Source: Janthinobacterium sp. UMAB-56 | GTDB lineage: Bacteria > Pseudomonadota > Gammaproteobacteria > Burkholderiales > Burkholderiaceae_D | Direction of reading: 5' to 3' | NCBI RefSeq assembly: GCF_900095265.1 | Contig: NZ_LT607653.1 | Location: 124,001-188,000, forward strand | DNA: 64,000 nucleotides | Shown: piece after piece, positions 30,651 through 38,695 of the stretch | How the letters are laid out: each line of letters opens with the position of its first letter | Numbering within the stretch: the stretch's first letter is position 1 | Notes under the pieces: generated by a model | What the model saw: the letters and a program-made list of their open reading frames with translations, nothing else | What the model was told of the DNA's origin: nothing | Databases searched by the model: none | Translations under genes and position numbers: made by a program

Positions 30651-32855
30651 ATGAACTCCTCCGCCATTTCATCTGACCTGGAAAACAGCCCGCGCATCCT
30701 GCTGGTCGACGACGAGCCGCGCCTGCTCGCTTCCCTCCACGAATTGCTGAAGGACCGCGGCTACCAGCTGTATACGGCGACCTGCGGCAGCGAGGCGCTG
30801 GCGCAGTTGTCGAAACTGCGCTTCGACCTGATCCTGCTCGATTTGCGCCTGCCTGACATGAGCGGCCATGAAATTATGGACCACATCAACCGCCGCGGCA
30901 TCGAGGGCGACGTGATCGTCATGAGCGGTGACGTCGGCATCGAGGCGGCCATCGGCGCCCTGAAACGTGGCGCCTACGATTATCTGCGCAAGCCCTACAG
31001 CCGCGAGGAACTGCTCAAGACGGTGGAGAACGCGCTGCAAAAGCGCAAGCTGGCGCTGGAAAACGAGCGCATCGCGCTGCAGCTGGAAAACTCGGAAAAG
31101 ATGTACCGCTACCTGGTCGACAGCTCGCCCGACATCATCTACACCTTGAATCACGAAGGCCGCATCACCTTCATCAACGACAGGGTGCACCAGTTGCTGG
31201 GCTTTAGCCGCGAAGAGCTGATTGGCAGCCATTATTCGATCCTCGTGCACGATGAAGACCAGGAGCGGGCGCGCTATGCGTTCAATGAGCGCCGCCTCGA
31301 CGAGCGCGCCTCGCGCAATGTGGAACTGCGTCTGAAATGCCATAGCGGCAGCGGCAGCGACCGCACTTTCAGCAACACGCTGATGACGATCCCGCTCAAT
31401 TCGATCGGCATGCATAGCCTCGATCACGAAGCCAGGAAGCAGGAGTACTTCGGCACCTATGGCGTGGCGCGCGACATCACCGACCGCAAGCGGGCCGAGG
31501 AAGTCATTTCTTACCAGGCTTACCATGACATCCTGACGGACCTGCCGAACCGCATGCTGTTCAAGGACCGCCTGGGACTGGCCGTGATCCAGGCGCGGCG
31601 CAAGCTGACGGAACTGGCCGTGATGTTCATCGACCTGGACCGCTTCAAACTGGTCAACGATACCTTGGGCCACGTGAAGGGTGACGAGTTGCTGCAGCAG
31701 GTGGCGCTGCGTCTGAAGGATTGTCTGCGCCGCGGCGATACCCTGGCGCGCCAGGGCGGCGATGAATTCACCATCGTGCTGCCGGAATTGCGCGACCGCC
31801 AGGATGCGCGCCTGATCGCCGACAAATTCCTCGAATGCCTGCACCAGCCCTTCGACCTCGATGGCAACCAGGTGCATATTTCGGCCTCCATCGGCATCGC
31901 CATCTATCCGGGCGATGGCGAGACCATCGACGAGCTGTTGCGCCACGCCGACATCGCCATGTACCAGGTCAAGGCGCTGGGCAAGAACGGCCACAGTTTT
32001 TATCACGAGTCGATGCTCGACGTGTCGCACCAGAAGATCGCGCTCGAGCAGAGCCTGCGCAAGGCGCTGGAATTGAACCAGCTGGAGATGTATTATCAGC
32101 CGCAGGTGGACGTGATGACGGGCCGCATCGTTGGCGCCGAAGGCCTGATGCGCTGGAACCACCCGCAACGGGGCTTGCTGACGGCCGGCGAATTTTTGCC
32201 GTTTGCCGAGGAAAACGGCTTGATGCTGCCGATCTCGGACTGGATGCTGGGCGCCTTGTGCCGCGACCTGGTGCAGTGGAACGCGGCCGGCGGCGAAGCC
32301 GTGCGCCTGTCACTCAATTTGTCGCCGCAATACCTGGACCGGGGCGACTTTTTCGAGAAGATGCGCGGCGCCCTGACGCGCTATGGCATCGCGCCGGAAA
32401 AGATCGAAGTGGAAATCACGGAAAACATCTGCATCCGCAACCCGCAGTATGCGATCGAGCAGTTGAACAAGCTGTGCCAGTTGGGCGTGTCGGTGGCCAT
32501 CGACGATTTTGGCACCGGTTATTCTTCGCTGTCGTACCTGCACCGCTTCCCCATCCACACCATCAAGATCGACCAGTCGTTTGTGAAGGAAATCCACGAT
32601 GAGCACGGACACTATCCCGTCATCCTGGCCATCATCTCGATTGCGCGCGGCCTGGGCTTGCACCTGATCGCCGAGGGCGTGGAAACGGAGGGCCAGGCGC
32701 GCTATCTGCAGGACAAGGGCTGTACCACGATGCAGGGCTATCTGTACCACCGGCCCATTTCGCTGGGCAGTTTCATCGGCGTGCTGCAGGAGCAGAATCG
32801 CCTGATTGCCGATGCCGCACCGGGTGCGCCGCAGCCGCTGGCCATCGAGGCTTGA
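30651..32855 (+). CDS. Response regulator with PAS, GGDEF and EAL domains
   Basis: A 734-residue c-di-GMP protein. The receiver (about 14-130) has the phospho-acceptor Asp near residue 63 in LILLDLRLPDMSG; a PAS domain (about 145-280) follows. The GGDEF active site RQGGDEF is intact at about 367-373, with an RxxD inhibitory site (RRGD) five residues before it. The EAL domain reads EGL in place of EAL but keeps LNLSPQ, ITEN, DDFGTGYSSLSYL, IKID and AEGVETEGQ, so hydrolysis is plausible. It may make or degrade c-di-GMP on a signal from the kinase upstream. Its stop is next to the Sel1-repeat gene start. Confidence 0.92.
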   Translation: MNSSAISSDLENSPRILLVDDEPRLLASLHELLKDRGYQLYTATCGSEALAQLSKLRFDLILLDLRLPDMSGHEIMDHINRRGIEGDVIVMSGDVGIEAAIGALKRGAYDYLRKPYSREELLKTVENALQKRKLALENERIALQLENSEKMYRYLVDSSPDIIYTLNHEGRITFINDRVHQLLGFSREELIGSHYSILVHDEDQERARYAFNERRLDERASRNVELRLKCHSGSGSDRTFSNTLMTIPLNSIGMHSLDHEARKQEYFGTYGVARDITDRKRAEEVISYQAYHDILTDLPNRMLFKDRLGLAVIQARRKLTELAVMFIDLDRFKLVNDTLGHVKGDELLQQVALRLKDCLRRGDTLARQGGDEFTIVLPELRDRQDARLIADKFLECLHQPFDLDGNQVHISASIGIAIYPGDGETIDELLRHADIAMYQVKALGKNGHSFYHESMLDVSHQKIALEQSLRKALELNQLEMYYQPQVDVMTGRIVGAEGLMRWNHPQRGLLTAGEFLPFAEENGLMLPISDWMLGALCRDLVQWNAAGGEAVRLSLNLSPQYLDRGDFFEKMRGALTRYGIAPEKIEVEITENICIRNPQYAIEQLNKLCQLGVSVAIDDFGTGYSSLSYLHRFPIHTIKIDQSFVKEIHDEHGHYPVILAIISIARGLGLHLIAEGVETEGQARYLQDKGCTTMQGYLYHRPISLGSFIGVLQEQNRLIADAAPGAPQPLAIEA

Positions 32856-32857
32856 AC

Positions 32858-34462
32858 GTGCCGCTTGCCGCTCCCCGCTACACGGCCGCGCATTCCACGG
32901 CTGCTCATTACACAGCTGCTCATTACACAGCTGATTACCTGCGCCTGAAAGGACTGGCCGAGAAGGGCAATGCGAACGCCCAGCACAGCCTGGGTTTCAT
33001 GTATTTCAATGGCCAGGGGATCGAGCAAAGCTATGCGCAGGCGCTGCACTGGTATGGCCTGGCTGCCGCGCAGGGACTCGAGCACGCGCAATACAACCTG
33101 GGCGTGATGTGCCAGAAGGGACAGGGCGTACCCCAGGATTTTGCGCAAGCGGCGCACTGGTACCAGCAGGCAGCCGAGCAGGGTTACGCAGCGGCGCAAT
33201 ACAACCTGGGCTGGCTGTATGCCAAGGGCCAGGGGCTCGCACAAGATAGCGGGCGGGCCATGCTGTGGTTCAGCCGCGCGGCGGAACAGGGCGACGCCGG
33301 TGCGCAAAACAATCTGGGCATGATGTATGACAATGGCAAGGGCGTGCCGCAGGACTTCGTGCAAGCCATTGCCTGGTACCGCAAGGCGGCCGAACAGGGC
33401 TATGCACGGGCGCAGTTCAACCTGGGCCTGCGCTACGACAATGGCCAGGGCGTGCGCCAGGACCGCCAGCAGGCGACGGCCTGGATGCGCAAGGCCGCTG
33501 AACAGGGCTATGCACCGGCCCAGTTCAACCTGGCGCTGCGCTATGAAAATGGCGACGTGCTGCCGCAGGACAGCGGGCAGGCGATCACCTGGTACCGGCG
33601 CGCGGCCGAGCAGGGCCACGCCAGTTCGCAGTTCAATCTGGGCCTGATCTACGACAATGGTCAGGGCGTGCCCTGCGATAAACAGGCGGCGCTCGAGTGG
33701 TACGTGAAGGCAGCGGGGCAGGGGCATGCGGCGGCCCAGCACAATCTGGGTCTGCATCATGAACATGGCGCGCAGGACTATACCCGGGCGCAGGTGTTCT
33801 ACCGCCAGGCGGCAGGGCAGGGCTTTCCCGCCGCGCAGTATCAGCTGGGACTTTTGCATGAGCATGGGCAGGGCATGCCTGCCGATGCGCAGGAAGCCAT
33901 CGTCTGGTACCGCAAGGCGGCCGATCAGGGACATGTGCGGGCGCAGTTCGACCTGGGCCTGCGATATGAGCATGGTCAGGGCGTGCTGCAGGATTTATCG
34001 CTGGCGCTGGAGTGGTACCGCCGCGCCGCCGAGCAGGATTACGCGCCGGCGCAATACATGCAGGGCGTGCTGCACGACCGCGACGATGGTCCAGCGCCCG
34101 ACAGCCAGCTGGCCTGCGCCTGTTACTGCCGCGCCGCCGCGCAGGGCCACAGCCTGGCCCAGTTTGCGCTGGGCCTGCGGCATGACAATGGCCAGGATGT
34201 GCCGCAGGATTATGCCGCCGCCCGGGACTGGTATGCGCTGGCCGCGCGCCAGGGCCATGCGCGGGCACAAATGAATCTGGGCTTGATGGCGGCCAGCGGC
34301 CAGGGTGGACCGCTCGATTTGCAGCAGGCGTATTTCTGGCTGTCGATGGCCGCAGCGGCGGGCGTGGCCGGTGCGGAAAAAACCTTGCGCCAGACAGCAG
34401 CGCGCATGCGCGAGACAGATCTGGCGCGGGTGCGCGAGCAACTGGCGGCGATAGCCGGCTAA
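32858..34462 (+). CDS. Sel1-repeat protein (about 13 repeats)
   Basis: A 534-residue protein made of about thirteen Sel1-like (SLR) helical repeats of 36 residues, such as AQYNLGVMCQKGQGVPQDFAQAAHWYQQAAEQG. Such scaffolds mediate protein-protein contacts, often in signalling. No signal peptide or membrane helix is seen. I prefer the GTG at 32858, which has GAGG at proper distance; the TTG at 32852 overlaps the previous stop. The N-terminus repeats AAHYT, encoded by a perfect 15-bp tandem duplication at 32901-32930. Tight spacing links it with the two-component c-di-GMP genes. Confidence 0.88.
   Translation: MPLAAPRYTAAHSTAAHYTAAHYTADYLRLKGLAEKGNANAQHSLGFMYFNGQGIEQSYAQALHWYGLAAAQGLEHAQYNLGVMCQKGQGVPQDFAQAAHWYQQAAEQGYAAAQYNLGWLYAKGQGLAQDSGRAMLWFSRAAEQGDAGAQNNLGMMYDNGKGVPQDFVQAIAWYRKAAEQGYARAQFNLGLRYDNGQGVRQDRQQATAWMRKAAEQGYAPAQFNLALRYENGDVLPQDSGQAITWYRRAAEQGHASSQFNLGLIYDNGQGVPCDKQAALEWYVKAAGQGHAAAQHNLGLHHEHGAQDYTRAQVFYRQAAGQGFPAAQYQLGLLHEHGQGMPADAQEAIVWYRKAADQGHVRAQFDLGLRYEHGQGVLQDLSLALEWYRRAAEQDYAPAQYMQGVLHDRDDGPAPDSQLACACYCRAAAQGHSLAQFALGLRHDNGQDVPQDYAAARDWYALAARQGHARAQMNLGLMAASGQGGPLDLQQAYFWLSMAAAAGVAGAEKTLRQTAARMRETDLARVREQLAAIAG
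32901..32930 (+). repeat. 15-bp perfect tandem duplication within the Sel1 gene
   Basis: CTGCTCATTACACAG occurs twice in succession and a degenerate copy lies just before it. The unit is five codons, so copy-number change keeps the frame. Confidence 0.8.
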
Positions 34463-34470
34463 GCCATGCC

Positions 34471-34492
34471 ATCCGCGTTAGCGTGCGCGGAT
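34471..34492. repeat. Short hairpin after the Sel1 gene
   Basis: ATCCGCG and CGCGGAT form a 7-bp stem with an eight-base loop, nine bases after the stop. There is no T-run. Possible weak terminator for the signalling operon; the rest of the 180-base gap shows nothing distinctive. Confidence 0.4.
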
Positions 34493-34642
34493 ACAACAGC
34501 TGCTGCTGTATAGTCCTCTCCCGCCGCCATCTGCGGCCCCCTTGTTTCCCCCTGACGCAAAAAAATGCTGCAGTATTTGCAGTTTCGATGTGCTAAGGTT
34601 CCAGAAGAAGGTGGTCTGTCTATTCTTTAGAAAAGGAAAACC

Positions 34643-35347
34643 ATGCGCCTGAACCCTTGCACTGGCCGTTCGGCCGCCATCCTGTGTGCGCTGCTGTTGC
34701 TGTCGTCCGGCGCAGGCGCCGCCAGTCCACTGGATGCCCTCAGCAACCAGGATGCCAGCAATGGCTTGAAGGCGGCGCTGGAAGCCGGATCGGCCGCCGC
34801 CGTTGCCAAGTTGGGCATCGAAAATGGTTTCCTGAACAATGACAAGGTCAAAATCAAGTTGCCCGGCATCCTGGAGCAAGCCAAGCCCTTGCTGAAAATG
34901 ACGGGCCGTGGCCAGCAACTGGACGATCTGGTAGTGGCGATGAACCGTGCCGCCGAGTCGGCAGTGCCCATGGCCAAGCCCTTGCTGCTCAACGCGGTCA
35001 AGTCGATGAGCGTGAGCGATGCGAAAAATATCCTGTCCGGTGGCGATACCTCCGTCACGGATTTCTTCCGCCAGAAGACCTCGGCACCTCTGGCCGTCAA
35101 ATTCCTGCCCATCGTGAAATCCGTCACCGACCGTTCCGGCCTGGCCAGCCAGTACAACAGCACCATGAGCCAGATCGGCAAGACGGGCCTGGTGCCGCAG
35201 CAGCAATCGACGGTGGAAGGCTACGTCACGGACCGGGCGCTTGACGGCCTGTACCTGATGATCGGCGAGGAAGAAAAAGCCATCCGCAGCAATCCGCTCG
35301 CCTATGGCAGCAAGATTATCGGCAAAGTGTTTGGCAGTTTGAAATGA
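34643..35347 (+). CDS. DUF4197 family secreted protein
   Basis: A 234-residue protein with a cleavable signal peptide (about residues 1-26, ending GAGAAS) and a DUF4197 domain over the rest: SNQDASNGLKAALEAGSAAAVAKLG, LPGILEQAKPLLKMTG, and the C-terminal VTDRALDGLYLMIGEEEKAIRSNP. It should be periplasmic. The family has no established function. AAAAGGAAAA precedes the ATG. It stands alone between the signalling genes and the polysaccharide locus. Confidence 0.87.
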   Translation: MRLNPCTGRSAAILCALLLLSSGAGAASPLDALSNQDASNGLKAALEAGSAAAVAKLGIENGFLNNDKVKIKLPGILEQAKPLLKMTGRGQQLDDLVVAMNRAAESAVPMAKPLLLNAVKSMSVSDAKNILSGGDTSVTDFFRQKTSAPLAVKFLPIVKSVTDRSGLASQYNSTMSQIGKTGLVPQQQSTVEGYVTDRALDGLYLMIGEEEKAIRSNPLAYGSKIIGKVFGSLK

Positions 35348-35654
35348 CTGTGGCAGCGTCCCGCCGGGCCGCAGGCGGCGCTTGCGCCGCGTGGACAGGT
35401 GTGGCGCAGGGGAAACAAGTTAAGCATTTGCTACAAGAAAACAATGTTAAAATTCTGCGACATACATTCTTGGGCATGGTTAAGCAACGATCTGCTGCCC
35501 GGAAGTGCCGAGTTTTAGTGGCGAACTGATGCGTGGCATTGAAAAATGCCCGTCGGTTGGCCTTTTTTCGTTTCATTCACGTTTCCCCACGCTCATTGAT
35601 TTTCTGAATATATTCTCAGGAATTCCAGGTGCAGGATATTTTAGGTAGCCGGAT
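35348..35654 (+). promoter_or_regulatory. 307-base leader/intergenic region of the polysaccharide locus
   Basis: No gene found here. An AT-rich stretch lies at about 35420-35455, then a terminator-like stem at 35520-35568, then GAATATATTC and GGAATTCC palindromes (35606-35623) close to the first gene. A promoter before the stem would create a transcribed leader. No recognised riboswitch consensus or JUMPstart/ops core was seen. Confidence 0.4.
35520..35568 (+). terminator. Intrinsic terminator or attenuator ahead of the polysaccharide operon
   Basis: Outer arms GGCGAAC/GTTGGCC (one mismatch) and an inner perfect hairpin GGCATT-GAAA-AATGCC are followed by six T. It is 173 bases past the DUF4197 stop and 87 bases before the first polysaccharide gene, so it either ends a long 3' tail or small RNA, or attenuates the operon. 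Confidence 0.6.
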
Positions 35655-38642
35655 TTGTTAAGCGTACTCAGAAAATCAATCAAATATACCTGGTGTGGCT
35701 GTCTGGTGCTTGGCGCACCGTCGGTGACGGCGGCAACACCGAATCATGGTGGCCAATCCGGCTATATCAATATGCCCAGCGCCGTGGTGGAAACGGACGG
35801 CACCTTCAGCGTCGGCTATAGTTACGACAGCCCGTACGGCCAGACTTGGGTCACGTCGAGTATTTTGCCCTTCCTGCAAGTGACGGGGCGTTATGTGTCG
35901 ATCACGGGCATACCTGGTTTTACCAATGTGCCCGGCGAATATGGCAGTGGCTATGGCCGCTACAAGGATAAAGTCGTCGACGGTAAATTGCGCCTGTGGA
36001 CGGAAACGGACTGGATGCCGTCTGTCGCCGTCGGCATGACGGATTTGTTCGGTACCGAGTTGTTCAAGGGCCAATACGTGGTTGCCACCAAGACTTTTGG
36101 CGCGAGCAAGAATATCGAAGCAAGCCTGGGCTATGCGCATAAACGCCCGGACGGCGTGTTTGCCGGCGCGCGCTGGACGCCGACCGCACTGCCGCGCTGG
36201 TCGGTGGTGGCTGAGTACGATACAACCGATTATCTGCGCGACTTCCGCGCCAGCGAAACGAATGCCGGCAAGCGCCGCAAGGGCGCTTCCGTGGGCCTGG
36301 AATACCGCTGGGGCTGGCTTGCCCTGCAAGCGGCACGCAGCCGCGACCAGTTCAGCGTGAACGCCTTTGTCAGCATTCCGTTTGGCGAGCGCGAGTACGT
36401 CCCCAAGGTGTATGAACCAGCGTATTTCGTGGACGACAAGAATCCGCCACCGCTGCCGAGCAAGGATGAATGGCACCGCAATCCGGGGTATGGCGCCGAC
36501 CTGGTCAATGCGCTGGTGAAGCAGGACTACAAGAATATCCGTGTCGAGCAGGAAGGCAATGTCCTCAGCCTGAGCCTGACCAACAGCCGTATTTCGAACA
36601 TGGGCCGCGCCGTTGGCCGTGCCGCGCGTACCGCCGTCGCCTTCACGCCGAAGGGCGTGACGACCATGCGCATCACGTACACCAAGCTGGACCAGCCGAT
36701 CGCCACCTACGAATTCTTTGATTTGCCAAAACTGAACGACTATTTGGCAGGCAAGATCGACCGCAAGGCCTTCCTCGACGTCGTGCTGCTGCGTTATCCT
36801 GAAAAAAGCGATGTCATCCGGGACGATCAGCAAGGCTGGCTGCAGGAGTTCCTCGACAAGCCGGCGCCTGTGGTTGCCGCTGCATCAGCACCTGCTCTCG
36901 CACCTGCGCCCGCGCCGGTACTTGCCGCGGCTCCCGTGACTGCAGTTGCGCCGGCTTCCACCAAGGCTGCTGATGTCATCAAGGATGACGGCAAGCTGGC
37001 CGTCGGTGTCGGCGTCGATGGCGACGTGGTGCAGATCAAGTCATTGGACCGGGAAGCGAACCGTTTCAAGATCGCTCCCAAGGTGGGCTTCTTCTTTAAT
37101 GACCCGAGCGGCGCCTTCCGTTACTCGATCTTGGCGGTAGCGAATTACGACCGCCGTCTGGGCGACGGCCTGTACCTGAATAGCGCCGCCAGTCTGCAGT
37201 TGCTGGAAACGGTATCGGGCGTCAAGCAGCCATCGAACAGTAACTTGCCGCATGTGCGCTCGGATGTGGCGGAATATTTGCGCGGCGGACGTTTCTCGCT
37301 GAGCCGCGTCTTGCTGAACAAATATAACAATCCCGCCGAGCGCGTGTACACCCGTATGTCGGCAGGCCTGTATGAAGACATGTTTCGCGGCGTGGGCGGC
37401 CAGGCGCTGTACCTGCCGAAGGATAGTCGCTGGGCGGCCGACGTGGCCGTCGATGCCTTGCAGCAGCGTGGATTCAAGGGCTTGCTCGATTCGCGCGACT
37501 ACAAGACGGTGACGGCGATCGGCTCCCTGCATTACCGCTTGCCGCACGATATTACCGTGACGGCGCGCGCGGGCCGCTTCCTGGCCAAAGACACGGGCGT
37601 GCGCGTGGAATTCAAGCGCCGCTTCCAGTCCGGTATCGAAGTCGGCGCCTGGTATACGCATACGAATGGCAACGATATCACCACCCCAGGTACGCCATCG
37701 AAGCCATACCAGGACCGTGGCATCTTCCTGTCCCTGCCCTTGAACATCATGTTGCCGGCGGACACGCAATCGACGGCTGGCTTTGCCATTGCCCCATGGA
37801 CGCGCGACGTGGGGCAGATGGTGGCCTCACCGGGCGACTTGTACGACATGTTCGAGCGCCCGCGCGCCGACATGCACAGCTACGATGGCCTGGGCAACTT
37901 TGCCGAGCGCGCGGACGAGCAGCACCTGCCTGCCGTCAATCCGCCGGATCGGCCGTTTGTCAGCCCATGGCCCGCCATGCGCGCGCGCCTGGAGCAATCC
38001 GCATCGGCTACGCCTAGCGCCCCTGAATGGCTCAAGGCGACGGCGGTGGTCGGTGGCGTGGTGCTGGCATCGGCCCTCAGCGACAAGCCCGTCGACCGTT
38101 TCGTCAAGAAGCACGAGGATTCCAAGGTTTACCGCAACTGGGACAAGCTGGGCAAGGCCATGCCATACGCAGCAGTGGGAGCGGCGGCGGCCGCCTTCGC
38201 CCTTGGCGATGAGCGTATGCAAAATACGGGACTCATCTCGTTGCAATCGGTTGCCGCGGCAACGGGCGTGGCGGTGGTCGGCAAATATGCGATTGGCCGC
38301 GCTCGTCCGGAGGAAGACCTCGGAGCGTGGAGCCGTGTCGGCAGCGGCAGTTCCCGTTCGAATTCCTCCTTCCCTTCCGCGCATGCCGCCATCGGCTTTG
38401 CTGCCGTGACGCCATTTGCCAAGGAATACGATGCGCCCTGGCTGTACAGCGTGGCCGCCGTTGGGTCTGCCGGCCGCGTGTTTGGCCGCAAGCACTGGGT
38501 GTCTGACACGGTCGCCGGCGGCATTGTCGGCTACGCCATGGGCAGCTGGCTGTGGCACGCGCAGCGCGACCAGAGCAAATCGGGTTTGTCGATCAATCCG
38601 GGACCGAAAGAAATCAGCGTGACCTGGCAGGGCAAGTATTAA
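35655..38642 (+). CDS. YjbH-type beta-barrel fused to a PAP2 phosphatase
   Basis: A 995-residue exported protein. After a signal peptide (about 1-26) comes a YjbH/DUF940 region linked to exopolysaccharide export, divided by an Ala/Pro linker near residues 405-440. From about 790 to 975 a PAP2 phosphatase follows, with all three motifs: K-x6-RP (KYAIGRARP), PSAH (SFPSAHAAI) and R-x5-H-x3-D (GRVFGRKHWVSD). Such phosphatases often act on lipid pyrophosphates such as undecaprenyl-PP. The start is TTG at 35655; an in-frame TAG lies three codons upstream, so no other start is available. First gene of the plus-strand polysaccharide arm. Confidence 0.85.
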   Translation: MLSVLRKSIKYTWCGCLVLGAPSVTAATPNHGGQSGYINMPSAVVETDGTFSVGYSYDSPYGQTWVTSSILPFLQVTGRYVSITGIPGFTNVPGEYGSGYGRYKDKVVDGKLRLWTETDWMPSVAVGMTDLFGTELFKGQYVVATKTFGASKNIEASLGYAHKRPDGVFAGARWTPTALPRWSVVAEYDTTDYLRDFRASETNAGKRRKGASVGLEYRWGWLALQAARSRDQFSVNAFVSIPFGEREYVPKVYEPAYFVDDKNPPPLPSKDEWHRNPGYGADLVNALVKQDYKNIRVEQEGNVLSLSLTNSRISNMGRAVGRAARTAVAFTPKGVTTMRITYTKLDQPIATYEFFDLPKLNDYLAGKIDRKAFLDVVLLRYPEKSDVIRDDQQGWLQEFLDKPAPVVAAASAPALAPAPAPVLAAAPVTAVAPASTKAADVIKDDGKLAVGVGVDGDVVQIKSLDREANRFKIAPKVGFFFNDPSGAFRYSILAVANYDRRLGDGLYLNSAASLQLLETVSGVKQPSNSNLPHVRSDVAEYLRGGRFSLSRVLLNKYNNPAERVYTRMSAGLYEDMFRGVGGQALYLPKDSRWAADVAVDALQQRGFKGLLDSRDYKTVTAIGSLHYRLPHDITVTARAGRFLAKDTGVRVEFKRRFQSGIEVGAWYTHTNGNDITTPGTPSKPYQDRGIFLSLPLNIMLPADTQSTAGFAIAPWTRDVGQMVASPGDLYDMFERPRADMHSYDGLGNFAERADEQHLPAVNPPDRPFVSPWPAMRARLEQSASATPSAPEWLKATAVVGGVVLASALSDKPVDRFVKKHEDSKVYRNWDKLGKAMPYAAVGAAAAAFALGDERMQNTGLISLQSVAAATGVAVVGKYAIGRARPEEDLGAWSRVGSGSSRSNSSFPSAHAAIGFAAVTPFAKEYDAPWLYSVAAVGSAGRVFGRKHWVSDTVAGGIVGYAMGSWLWHAQRDQSKSGLSINPGPKEISVTWQGKY

Positions 38643-38695
38643 GCGCGCATGGCGCTCCCTTTACTCATACAACATTCATCCAGACAAAGACCAGC

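Noticed and set aside
35348-35519. Possible c-di-GMP riboswitch before the polysaccharide operon
   Set aside because: The conserved GEMM pieces and tetraloop-receptor pattern were not found by eye; only the terminator-like stem is solid.
35570-35654. JUMPstart/ops antitermination element
   Set aside because: No GGCGGTAG core; AGGTAG near 35644 is too short to count and serves better as a ribosome site.
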